Assembly (NCBI GenBank): GCA_019009955.1
Contig: CM032233.1
Location: 68,051,501 to 68,115,500, forward strand
Origin: Riptortus pedestris
Lineage: Eukaryota; Arthropoda; Insecta; Hemiptera; Alydidae
Reading direction: 5' to 3'
Length of the DNA stretch: 64,000 bases
The notes below the pieces were generated by a model. The model did no database searches. It saw nothing but the letters and a program-made list of their open reading frames with translations, and was not told the origin of the DNA. The translations under genes were made by a program, and so were the position numbers. Positions 11,469 to 23,800 of the stretch are shown piece after piece. Numbering within the stretch: the first letter of the stretch is position 1; each line of letters begins with the position of its first letter.

Positions 11469-11960
11469 GATATTCTATTACCATCAGTTGTATTGTTAGC
11501 CGTTGGTTATAGAGTGATGGTAGAGGATGGGTTGGGTATCGGCTATAATACAGATTCTTAATTCTTTTAAAAAAGAAGTTTATTGAGTGTGCTAACAGTT
11601 TGGGGCTCCCTGCTCCTCCTCTATGTCAATTGGTTTGTACCATCTATAATTTTTCAATTTCTTGATATACTCGTTACATCCACCCTCCCCCTTTTGTCAT
11701 TGTTACTTGTCACTCTTTTTATTAAAAAAAAATAAATTGTTTATATTTACGGCCATTGTTCATAAAAAAAGAAAATATTCTCTTTCACAATTGTTCGCAC
11801 ATTTTTTACATCTTTTGGTTTTTATTCATTGTCAGCTCTGAAGAATGGAACTAATGGTGTCCGAAACTGTTAGCACACTCAATAAACTTCTTCTTTTTGA
11901 AGAATTAAGAATCTTATAGCCAATATCCAACCATCCTCTACCATCACGATATTCTATTAC
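11469..11960. mobile_element. Foldback element with long inverted arms and 13-bp flanking repeats
   Basis: The arms 11514-11601 and 11864-11947 are inverted copies over about 85 bases, with few differences. They share GTGATGGTAGAGGATGG, ATTCTTAATTCTT and AGTTTATTGAGTGTGCTAAC. Perfect 13-bp direct repeats (GATATTCTATTAC) lie outside at 11469-11481 and 11948-11960. The left repeat is 32 bases away from its arm; the right one abuts. The spacer holds no coding sequence. The inner right arm resembles Penelope-like element terminal repeats (CTGAAGA...CCGAAAC). Confidence 0.65.
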
Positions 11961-12002
11961 GCTTAATTGATTTTGTCCTTAATTTGGTTTTATTGTTATA
12001 GG

Positions 12003-12029
12003 TTTTTTTTTTTTTTTTTTTTTTTTTTT
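12003..12029. repeat. Poly-T run
   Basis: About 27 consecutive T bases. Confidence 0.95.
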
Positions 12030-12323
12030 CCAAAAGCACTTATTAGTTGTTAGTAGTAGGTACTAAAGTTTGCTATTGTACCTGCTTCACTGATCTGATT
12101 TTATTTAACATTCTGACAGTTGTCTTTCCAGAGACCGAAATCTCAAGGTAGTCATGTTTTATTTCGGAGTAGTATTGAACCCTAAGCGGCTACAAAGTGA
12201 CGGACTTTATCTCCATTAGATCTTAAGATATTAAGGAAAACTTTGGACCGAATACATAACATTTTTTAACACGAAAAGTCCTAGATAAATCATCAGAGCT
12301 CAACCAAAAACTATAAATCAACG

Positions 12324-12324
<1 letters not shown>

Positions 12325-12389
<65 letters not shown>
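12325..12389. repeat. (TA)n microsatellite
   Basis: Perfect TA run of about 32 units. Confidence 0.97.
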
Positions 12390-12392
<3 letters not shown>

Positions 12393-13342
12393 GAAAGTGG
12401 GGGGTAATTGGAATTCGATCCAAAACCGAGTATTTATTCTATCTGTTGTATAACATTGCATACAAATAAATCTATATTAGTGGTGTAACCGTCTAAATAT
12501 GAGAGCCAGAGGTTCATTAAACTCAGTAGAGGAAATGTGTGTCTCTCGCACATCTGGTTCCTAGACAGAACCCATACCCATGAGTACTAAGTTTTTCTAT
12601 CTCCGTCAGAAACCGTCGAGACAGGGGACAATGTTAATACATATTTTTATTTGTTTGAGCCAAGTAACGAACACACGAAAATATTAGAGGATCCTCGAGT
12701 ATGTGGGCTCAGGTCAGGAAATAAGTATCGCGAGTCAAACCAATTTAACATATCGACAACAAAGACGTGCCCATATTTAAATATATATATATTAGTTTAA
12801 ACTTATTCTATTCATCTTAATAAAGCTATATTATTTCCAATAGCTTCCTAATGTTTAAAATACCTATCTTCTGTTTAATTTAAAGCGTATTTTTCTTTTT
12901 TGAATGTATAAATTTGAATTGGTCGAGAAAATATATTAGTACGACTGTCAAGTACAAATCGTCGAGTACACATAGCAAGCGCCTACAATGGCAAAGAGTC
13001 ATTTTCAAGCCTGTCGAAAGTTATAATACATATAACATAATATAATATTTGAACTCCATCCGTTAAACTCTAAAACACGATATCAAACATGTAAAATAGG
13101 AGTGAGTTTCCTTGTGTGTGTGCCACAAGCCTCCCTTTATGAGGGAAATGCCTAATAATGCTTAATTCAACTTAAAATTTAATGTGTTTTACGATTTTTG
13201 GTTGAGGTGATAATCAATATACCAGAATTTTCAAATTATATTTTCTTGTTTTTGTAATGTTCTCAAAACATGTTTCCTTTATATAATATACTTACTTAAG
13301 TAATTTAAGAATGAGTTTAAACCACTTATTCGATTTGTGTGT

Positions 13343-13345
<3 letters not shown>

Positions 13346-13391
<46 letters not shown>
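13346..13391. repeat. (TA)n microsatellite
   Basis: Perfect TA run preceded by a short (TG)n. Confidence 0.96.
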
Positions 13392-13392
<1 letters not shown>

Positions 13393-14378
13393 CCTGATTT
13401 ATAGTTTCACGTTAATATATGTGTTTTTCATTACTCTCAAGTGAGCAGACTGTAATTCCTGATTTCCACTTTATAGGTTCTGACTATTTAAATTTTTCCA
13501 CAGTTTTTGGGATTTCTGAAAAAATGGATGATTTTGAAATTCTCAAAATCTATTTGCGGGTTTTCTTTAAAGAAAGTGGCTATTGGTATTTCAGCAGGCG
13601 CTGGGCTAGATAAAATGTAAGGAGGTTATAAGTGGGTTTTGATTACACGATGACTTATATTCCATTTGTTCAATACTCTTCGGATTCACGAAATTTTGTT
13701 CATATTTCTTTATTTCTCCAGGAATAAAATCTAAATCTACAAATAAATTACTACTTCTCATTTGCCTAAGTTCTCTTGATAATTAGTCTACAGTCCTATG
13801 CTTTAATAGCTGATCTCAGTTGTCTTTCGTCATCATTATCTAATAATAATGATCCGATATCTTAGTTCTTTAGCAATCTTTGTTTTTACACTAGTCTCAA
13901 TAAGTAAATTACACCTTTCCATTTTAAATAGTAGAACTTTTTCGAATATTCCCTTATGTATACTAGCCTTTACTAGTAAAGGTTTACCATTCTGATTACT
14001 GTAATCATCGCTTATTCAGTTTAATTCCTCACTACCTTAAATTTAAATGTCTTATTGGAAAGTGATTTTTTTTTTTCATTTCGCCCTGAGTCGAGAAATT
14101 TAACAAATAACAATACATTTCAAAGTATATGTATATAACCCACATGATAATTCTATTCACATACTTTGTTTTCATTTTTATTTATATTAATTTGGCATAA
14201 TGATACTTCCAATGTATTTAAAGGGTCTATTTTAACTGTTTCTATACATATATTTGACTTATATCACTAAATATCATAGTTTTGGTTGAACGAGTAACGC
14301 ATTGAAGGTAAAAGTAAGGTAAAATTTATTTAAAAAATAAAAACTAAGTAAATATGCGAAATAAAATTGCCGTGTGAG

Positions 14379-14379
<1 letters not shown>

Positions 14380-14431
<52 letters not shown>
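14380..14431. repeat. (TA)n microsatellite
   Basis: Perfect TA run of about 25 units. Confidence 0.97.
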
Positions 14432-14435
<4 letters not shown>

Positions 14436-17039
14436 GAAACGAATTAAATCAGAGTTTAAATAAACCTCTTAAAAATGAGCATCAAGCAGATTCCAGAAAT
14501 GGGTGACGAAATACTTCCTTCGCCATGCTCCGTAAACTAAGCATACCACAAAACAAGAACTTCGGTGTAAGACAGAATATAGGATTTTAAGGAAATATTC
14601 CTATGGACGATAGTTGTGGCCCTGCTTCTTTAATCGCCTGCTACACGATGCCTGAAATGTAAATAAATGGACTCCTCAATGTCCTTCCACAACTTAATCG
14701 GTTTGGTGCAGAAGGTGATTAGGGCAGAGGGATTTGGAGGCGAATTTGGATATTGCCTACAATCGAAACTCCGTCTTAAATTTTGTTTTAAACTGAATGT
14801 AGCTCAAAATTCCGAGAAACGTGGCCACCGCAAGTATCCTACAAAAATTACATTTCCTATGTGTATATTAACCCAATTTTATTTCATTTAGTTTAGCAGT
14901 CCTTTCCTCCACATGGTTTAAACGGCTTACATTTCTTGCCTACCCGACACCATTCCTATTTTTGTTGACAACGCCGCAAACCATGACACTTTCCTTGGCA
15001 GTAAATCGCCAAAGACCACTGTTCACTCAGAGAACTTTGCTAAACAATTGATATATTAAGGCAAATGCAGAAAAATCCATCATGTCTCTATCATCGAGAC
15101 ACATTCCTCAAAATACACTCAGAAGGTTGAAGCTTCATTGGCCAGGAGATCATGTTGGTAATTAAAAAAAACTGTTATCAACAAACAAAAAAAAGGCGTT
15201 GAAATAATTCACTTAGTTAATGATGTTATTTGTCAATTCAGTTTTCTCGAGCTATTCTAATAATCATTTGCCAACAATTTACTAAAAGTATTGTATAACT
15301 CTAATCCATCTAATAATTACACACGGAAAGGCTCAAAACCTTTAAAGCCAGTTGTGAAACGTTACATAAAGACAATTCACAACAAAAAAGAAAAGAATAT
15401 ACCAATGAAAATCTCCAAACTTCTGTTCGAGTTGCAACCATATAGATACCAACCAAATGTCACACGACAATTTCAAGTTACTGGAAACCTAGAATTCACT
15501 TAGAATTTTACCATTAAAATCACCATACTCATATATAATGGATAAATATTATTCTGCCAGGTACTTCGTTACTTATAGAAACCTATATATATATATAGAA
15601 TTTGTAAAACAGTAAACTATATTTTCATATATATGGATTTATATGCACATAAACCATACATAAAATATTTTTTTTTAGTATTGGTATTTTAGTATCATTG
15701 TAGTTGCCACAAAATATGATGTGGTCATTGTGCTTATTAGGCAACTTGCATGTTTAAAAAAAGTAAAAGAATATATATAAATGTAAGTTAGTGGTCAATA
15801 GTAGGCAAACTATTAGATATAGTAAAGTATTAAGTAGTTGTATAATTTGTTTGTTTACCATTAGTATTACCTTGTAACTTTTTAAGTAAAAACGTTAAGT
15901 AATTGCTTGACAGTTGGTAGTTAAACAGTTGGTTGCTTGACTTATGTATAGTTAAATATAACCATTTGTTTCAGTATAAATGTTGTTAGCTTGGGTATTA
16001 AAAATAATATATAAAAAATATAAACAAATTAATAATAATTTAAGTTATAACTAAATGCTGTCCATTAACAAATATTGATAATGAACTACCAAATACACTA
16101 ACACCGAAAATGACAAATATAAAACACAGTATAAAAGTACATTAAATCTGAAATAATTTGGTGATAATCCCGATTTTGTTTGACTTAATACAACAGAAAA
16201 CCGACCAATCAGCCTTTCTTTCGAGCAATTAAAACCTTTGTACCCTTAGGTTAAAAGTTTTGTTTAAGCAAATGATTTAAGATTGTTATTATGTATGAAA
16301 TCAATATATCTTTTTATACTTCTAGTGTTTTGGAACTAAAAAGGAGTTTTTTTTTGTATATAGTAATAAATCTTTAGTTATTTTAAGCAAGTGATCCATT
16401 GAAATAATTAATTTTTAAAAAATTAATGATTTTTTAAACGTTCAAATAATATTTTAAAATAATCATATTTTTTGTTGTCATAATTTGATACTGTTGGTTT
16501 GAGATAAAATGAGCCAGTATACTCTTTTAGTGTTGAAAAACGAGACGAGAACCAAGGGATGTCAGTGTAAATAATATTTTTGAAAGCATTCCTCTCTTTC
16601 TTTGGTATCGTAAAATTAAGGCGGTAAAGGATCAGCAAGTAAAGTTACACATGTACGATAAGCTAAATTTACAATTATATTTGAAGGTCTATGAACTGTA
16701 TACGTCTATGAAGCATACTAAAGATTATCGTTAGGCAGAAATATAAGGGAATATTACAAATATGTACTTTTCTCCAAACCTTATATCAAATTGTTACATT
16801 TACATAGTTATTCATCGATTATAAGTTTTTTTTTTCTTTTAATTTTAACGAACCTTTCAACTGACAGACGCTTTAGCTGGCTAAAAATATTTTCCCTTAG
16901 TCATTCCGTGTTTTAAACGGCCTCCGACTACGAGAATGATAAAATCCTATTTAATTTAAAGGGAAAATGAAATTGGGCTTAACCAGGAGACAGAATAACC
17001 TTCTGAGTAGTAACCTCTCTCGGTAGTTGTGCCCGTCGG

Positions 17040-17045
17040 TCAGTG
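17040..17045 (+). promoter_or_regulatory. Possible initiator (TCAGTG) before exon 1
   Basis: TCAGTG resembles the arthropod Inr (TCAKTY) and lies 270 bases upstream of the ATG. The motif is short and could be chance. Confidence 0.2.
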
Positions 17046-17309
17046 CTAGGTGTATTCACTTCTTGCGTGCTCGCCTAAGAAATGGTGCATTTTACTATTA
17101 TTCCATACAATAGACAAGACCTCTCTGACAGATGCCTCAAGCTGTTGATCGCTTCCTGGCCCCGGGGTAGTTAATCTATCTGATTCTTTTTTTCTCATTT
17201 ATCACCACATGCCTGTCTTCCTTGAAATATCTCTAATAAGAGTCCTTGAAGGCCTATATAATGTTTTCAAAACATAAAAGCATGCCTATAAACTGCTTTT
17301 CACTTGGGA

Positions 17310-17855
17310 ATGATGATTAAGTCAATAGATAAACAGAAAAGCTCTCAAAGAATTCCTTTGATGGGGGATCACAAGTATGGTGATAATGAGTGCCCTTCTC
17401 CAATACCTCCTAGGGTTTTGAAGATAGACTCCGACAACTATATGCTGAATGGAAATGGTTCCCGGCCCAGGTCGTTCAGCTTTACCAATGGCAGTTCGAA
17501 GCCGCTGGGAAATTCTTACCACAACATAAATAGGAACCCTAGTGATTTTCATTTCGACTCTACTACAGAAGCCAATCGTCTTTCATCTCCGAACATGTCC
17601 TTTTCTCCATCAGTGGTGAAGCCTCCTTCGCCTGTCCGCAGTCTTTCATCTCCACCACCTTCGCTCAGCTGTGCCAGGACTATCTCTTTCCATTCTCTCT
17701 TCTGCTCTTGCCACATCTCCTGCTGTTGCAGCTGTGACTCTCTCTGCCCTCCTGACTGTGATGATTGTATCCGTGCAATATGTGTTAAATTTACAGGGAG
17801 TTACTTATGCCATCCACACAGCGAAATATTGCCTCCATCTACTCTTCGTGACAAA
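17310..17855 (+). CDS. Candidate first coding exon of the PI3K subunit gene
   Basis: ATG at 17310 follows an in-frame TAA at 17289. The open frame of 182 codons ends exactly in phase 0 at an AAA|GTAAGA donor, matching the phase of the SAM exon. The peptide is serine/proline rich at 92-120 ([10 protein letters not shown]). It carries CPSPIPPR at 28-35, an RPRSFSF motif at 52-58 that fits the Akt/AGC kinase consensus, and 12 cysteines between 121 and 167, including CCCSC at 138-142. I recognise no domain. It could instead belong to another transcript, since the next exon is 20.6 kb away. Confidence 0.6.
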
Positions 17856-20800
17856 GTAAGAATACTCTGACTCAACTTTTTTTTCAATATTCATTAAAAT
17901 TTGTAAATGATCTTACATATTTGAAAAAAACATTTCGAAGGAAATAGATAGCTGAACAGAATCAACTAGTTACAAGGTGACATGAAAATGCTTTCAGTTT
18001 ACTTGTTAATTCTTGAAAGTAGCTTGTTGCTAACTTGAATCAATGCTACAGAGGTTTTTCTACATTCAAACTTGTTCTGTGCTTCTGAATATTGCTTTAT
18101 AAACTGAGAAATCAAATATGCAGTCAAATGTAACCTTCTTTTTAACTATGCAGAACTCTTTTATTTATTAATAACTAAATGAAACCATCTTCAAGGCATT
18201 TAAACGTTTTTTTCAATAAAATCAAGCTTTTGTTTAAGCAAAAGAAACTTTGTTTCCACCTAAAAACCTTTTTCCAACCTTTTATAAACTGATTAAACAT
18301 TTATTTCGACTAACAGGATCAATTTTACAATTAAATGATATCATTCTTCAACAAAATGATACCTTTATTTTCAAGAAAATAATGTCTTAATTTAGTCAGA
18401 TTAAACACAGTTCAACAAAATGACCCTTTTGCTTTCAAGAAACCTTTTTCAACCAAAGGAAAACACTTATTTTCAACCCAATTTAACCTTTGTTCTATTT
18501 TATAAAATTGATGTACAGTCCGATTAAACCTTTTTTTTATTCGCAATAGAATATAGCTATTTTGAAACTGAAAAATATATATATATTTTATAATGTATTC
18601 AAATTGTAGCTATAATTAAAACGAGGAGACTTTCATATTTAATCGCTTAATATATTTGTTTTGATACAAATGAAAAGTTACTGACCAATGGATACCTTTT
18701 TCCTATTGACTGAAACATTTATCTATGCAAATCAAATTTAATTTTATCCTACCGAAGCCCATCTTCTCATTCAGGATAGAGACATGTAGGAAGTAATGGG
18801 GATTGAATAATTTTGAGAAATTTAGATTTTTAGAAAAACTTATTTTAAATTAAAATAATTTAATTAGAGGTAATGAAAGCTGTAAGAGATTTGAAAATTC
18901 TTCCAATAGAAATATTGAGAATGTCTCATTGGAAGAGATTTTTGGACTTCAGCTGTAGTAAATTCACTGTTCGTAAATGTGATAAAAGCCACGCTTTCCT
19001 TTAACATTGTATATATGAATTCAAATTGAAAAATGAATTATTCAAGATGAATAATTGAAATAAAAAATTCTTACCTTAATATAGGCTGCTAATCAATGTT
19101 AGAGGTAGAAAACTATTTTTTTTTACTTCCTCTGCTTAGGCATAGTGGATTTAAATTATAAAGTTTCAACATTGCCATTATTACCAAGTAAATAAAGCCT
19201 TTATTCAATGAAATGAAACCTTTTTCCTAATAAATAAATAAAAAAACATTTATTCAAGCAAAACCCATTCCCAAGCATTTGAAAAAGTAATTTTGAGTCA
19301 AATAAAATCTTTATTCCATCTAGTGAAAAAAATATAACCAAAGATACCTCTATTTTCCTCAATAGAAACCTAGAGTTTAAAGCGAATCATTTTTATTTAT
19401 TAGGTTTTTAAAAATATATAACTCTTTGAAAGGTTTGAGACATCTCTCTTACTGATTTAGGGCTTTTGCTTATGCATATCACTCTTTATTTCAATGAAGA
19501 AAAATTAGTTTTTAACAAAATTAAACCAATATTCATCAAAACGATACCCTTATTTTCAAACAAATAAAATCTTTATTCAACCAACTAAAACTTCTTTTCG
19601 ACCAAATGGATTCCTTATACGGGGGTGGTTTTCTTTAATTGCCCCCCCCTCCTTTTTAGAAACAAACTTAAATTTGTTCTTATTAATATTATGACTGTCA
19701 CGTTCAAATGTGAACAGAACAGAAGAAGTGTAGGTATATGTTAGGTGTTATTATAAACATCCTAAACAGGTTTCATATGAAGTGAAATATGTAGGGAGGG
19801 TTGTTAAATGTGTTGAAGTTGAGAAGTGAGTGTGTTTCTACCAAAAGACCTTATGTCATTCTGTCCACATTTAAACTTTCCTCTTTTCTTTTAGCTTTAC
19901 CAGTAGTTTATTATACCCACTAAATATTGATGACTGTGTCAACAATATAAAGTTTGCCACAGAGGGGCTGCGAAAACTAAGCGTATTTCCCACACACTGT
20001 AGATCTACCATATATTTTGTATTTCTAATTCAAAACTCGATGAGAAGAAGTGGGGGTTCACTGGAGGCTGAAAACAAGAAAGTACGAATAACTCATTTAA
20101 TATTAGAGCTATAAAAAAATTTTAGAGCATCAATAGCTTAACAAGATTGGTCCTTAACATTTTTCGCATCATGAGTACAACCTCAATAGCTGATTTCCTT
20201 TTAGGGAAATCTGCTAAAAGCCATCATCGTTCCCTCATTTACGAGTATAATAGTTCTTTATTCAAATTTTGTCCTACATGTTTTGTAAATTTTCTCTTAT
20301 CCGAAGGGCATGTCTATCTTAGTACTATTTTAACGTGCATTTTGCCATTAGCCATTAAACTACGAGTATAAACCATGAAAATGTAAACAATACATAGATG
20401 GCTTTTTTCCTGATTGGTGGGAGCCAGAGAACAAAAAAAGCAACAAGGAAGCCATGTCTTAGAAATTGGCCAATCAAAAACACCCAAAAGTGGAGTGGGG
20501 TCAAAGGTTATAAAATGGGAGCTAACCGCCATCTGAAAGAACAACAACAATATTTTTTGCTGAGAAAGTAGCCCCTCCCACCTCAGCCCCGCCCCTTTGT
20601 GCTTCCTGCGCTATTTTCTTCCGTTATACCATCCTGTGTGAAATCTCTCTGTTCTCTGAATATTCTCAACTGCCAACAAAAATTCTTTTCTAAACCTCCC
20701 CACCGCTATGCTGGCAATTGAAGAGGAAAAATCCTTGAGCTCACCCTCCAATAATATATTCTCAGCAATCCATGCAATTCACATGTTATAAATTTCCTCT

Positions 20801-23800
20801 AACTCTCTCGCCATGAATATCCCATTCCTTCCATAATGAGCTAGAGGAAAATGTTTCTTTTGCACGATCTTCTCTATATCTTTTAGGTTCGGAAATCACG
20901 GAACGTCAGGCTGTCCACGTCTACTCTGATACAGCCGATCAAGGTGAAGTGGCTCACCTTTCCACAGATTTGCCGAGCTTAGACTCTCCACGAGAGGCAG
21001 ACTTAGGGGAAAACCTCTTGCTTTTCCGCCGTGTCGCTCTGCCAGATATGTCGGATTATATATGAGTCTTAGTTGTAACTCACTTTTTGGGCTTCTCGTG
21101 GCTATATAGACTCTATAGTCCGAGTGGATCTGGTCTGGGAAGGCGGCGTGTGCCTTATCCCACAAGTAGATCCCATTCGATACAAGGAGGTAGGAAGGAG
21201 ATGGTTTCGAAGACCATTGCTTTATTGGTGTTGTCCTCCTTTCGCATGGAATTTGAGGAAAGCCGTAGGTACAGTAGGTCCTTTGACGGCTTTGCTGTCC
21301 CGAGCCCTCTAACATTCGAGGGGAGTGGGGAGGGGGGAGGAGCAGCCCCGCTGGCAGTCAATGAGTCCACGGACGGATGGTGACGGGATCCGCTTACGGT
21401 TGCCGGATGTTCGGAGTAGAAGGCTCAATGGAAGGCGCTTCGTAGCACTATCGCTCGCACGAGGCGATATCATCTCATCTTATGATGTAGTTCTGTGGAA
21501 AGGTAGGTAGTGGGGGTCGTGCCTTCCCCTACTAAAAGCTGATTGGTGAGATTGGATAGGTTAGTGGTGATTAAGGCCTAACGGCTAGGTATTCACTCAC
21601 TGTTTCCACACTCCGCAACACCATACACACACTGTCTGCCTTGCCAGCTGAAAGCCATACATAATTAAACACTTGGCCTCAACAATATGGAGTATGTACT
21701 TCTTCACAAGCGCCGGAGGAAGTCTTTATCGTTCTTTACTCAGCAAGATCTAAAGCCTTGTAATTGCATCCGTTGAGTTCTTCGGAAGCTGGTTAATTTA
21801 TGCTGCTCTTCCTGCCGAAATCCATGAGTTGCTTGATGTCTTCAAAAATTACTTTCTAGACTTACCTCTTTCCGTATTCTCAATCATCTTATCTTCGAAA
21901 ACATTTTGATGAAATCGTTGTGCCTTAAGATATGCCCAAGGAGTTTCAACCTCCTTTTCTCCATGTCCTTTTAAAGATTTTTTTACTTACCTTATTTTGA
22001 ACTTCACGTTAGATTTCTTTCGAGTTCAAATTGTTCTGACGATTCTGGTCCAAATCCACATTTCCATTGGTTCTAATATATTATATTCCCTTTTGTGGAG
22101 TATCCAATTTTCGCTCCCGTAAATCTGCTCACTACTAATGAATGACTTAGCAAACATTTGTTTGGTGTCCATATTTATATACTTCCTTTAGTTTTGAAGG
22201 TTTACTTAGCAAGTGGTATTCTTCTATCAACTTCAGCTCTACTATCATTGTTTTTAGTGATGATGAGTCCTAATTAACTAAATCCTTCACTTTTTGAAAT
22301 ATAATGTTTCCAATATTGGCAGATTTGCCTCTTCAGATCTTCAAATGTCTACCGATCGTACCCAGGAGATAATGAAAATGAGCTCTGTTCAGAATTGTGG
22401 TGTGTGTATGTGCGTGCATGCGTGCGAGTATATTTGTCTGTTAACGCTTTTTGAACGTTATGAAACTCGGCATTTAACCGTTTCATGCAAAATAAGAATA
22501 TAGTCGGTAATGGCTGACTGCGATGATGGGGAGGTAATAATTCGAAATATGTCCGTTATTATTTGTCGAATCAAACAATTTTATATAACCACCCTTGTTG
22601 AAAATTTATTTTTCTAGAATTATCGTTTACCTCGAATATTAGTCGAGCTATTTGTCTTTTATGCCAGCCTTTAGGCCCTACACGGCCTTTCTGCTCATCC
22701 GATTTTCACGAGTCACTAAATATTTAAAGTCTAGCTTCCATTTGAATTCCTGTTTCCCTAAGCTTTTTACTATGCATGAAATAGATAAAAGCAGGGAGAT
22801 GAGATCATTATCGTGTCATTTTCCACCGCGTGGAAAATCTGCCTACTTTACGCAGTTCCTGCATCACGGATGTTTTATATTTATATTTTCTTTGCTTTGT
22901 TTCTTCTCTACTATCAACACATGTGTTTTATGTCCATTTATCTTGAGTTTAAGCCGATCTAGCACGTCTTTTAGTATTTTATTCACTTGTACTTGGAATT
23001 TTGCCCCCCAGTGTCATCTGCAAATCTCATGCAATGAATGGATTTATCGTTTATCTGTATACCTTCGGTTCCATCGTTCATAATCATTATTGCCTCTTGA
23101 GTGCACATATTGAAAGATAAGGGGGCCCTTGACTTGCAGCTATTTTAATTCTCGCTCCATTTTCACACTCATTTACAATGATTTTTGTTCTTTTGGTTTT
23201 TGTGAATTGTTTCAAATTAAGCTTCTGACATTCCAATCTATTCCTATTTTACGATCTCATCAGGCTACTGTGAGAATGAGAACGTCACTCCTCTCTCTAT
23301 AGCAGGCAAGTTTTAGCAGATTTCCCTTAAGGTGAATCAACTTCTGAGGTTGTGCTCATTGCACGATTTTTTTTAAACATTTCTTAAAATGCCCATTTAT
23401 TCTGCCCAGGACATGACAAATATATATAATTTCGGTTGTCTTTACAGAGCTTGGAGCCGCTTTTGCCAGCCTTCTCTACCTTTGTCTATCCTGTGCTATG
23501 TTTTTCCAGCCCACTTGGTGGTACTCCGTAGCCCCCTTTTCCACTCTGGAAACCAATCTCGTCTCCCACCACTGTCGTTGCTTCATTTGTCTTGTATAGG
23601 AGCCGATTGGGTTTCGTCCACTGTAACCTCTTAGTTTCATATCATATGAAATTGACTGTCTCGTTTCAGATATAATCTCTTATTTTATCTTCCTCCTCTT
23701 TAGCCACCATCGCACTTTGGGTCTAATAAGGCTCTAAGAACCTTACACATAAACCTTTCAGCTTTTGTTTTCAGAGTTTCCATCAACACCCTTGTCTCAT

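Larger units (their letters stand above)
10420..17309. other. Intergenic region between TMEM67 and the PI3K subunit gene
   Basis: About 6.9 kb between two divergent genes. It contains a foldback-type repeat (11.47-11.96 kb), a poly-T run (about 12003-12029) and three (TA)n tracts. Other stretches show no convincing gene. A region near 12.4-12.8 kb is less AT-rich but I recognise nothing in it. A short minus-strand stretch near 14.9-15.0 kb faintly recalls mariner transposase; the evidence is too thin to call. Confidence 0.65.

Noticed and set aside
14560..15010. Faint mariner-like minus-strand segment (VMVCGVVNKNRNG)
   Set aside because: Only one short motif matches. The next expected motifs were not found.
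16423..16638. 71-codon minus-strand frame with protein-like composition
   Set aside because: No recognisable domain, no splice context, and such lengths arise by chance in this DNA.
17671..17859. Alternative frame with a hydrophobic helix overlapping exon 1
   Set aside because: It overlaps the longer frame that ends in the right phase at the GTAAGA donor, and looks like a shadow of the serine/cysteine-rich coding sequence.
20896..21510. Several overlapping frames of 61-139 codons on both strands
   Set aside because: They overlap one another in a GC-rich block where stop codons are rarer. None looks like a known protein.
22652..23083. 143-codon plus-strand frame
   Set aside because: It is the antisense of a LINE reverse transcriptase and of a Helentron-like arm.
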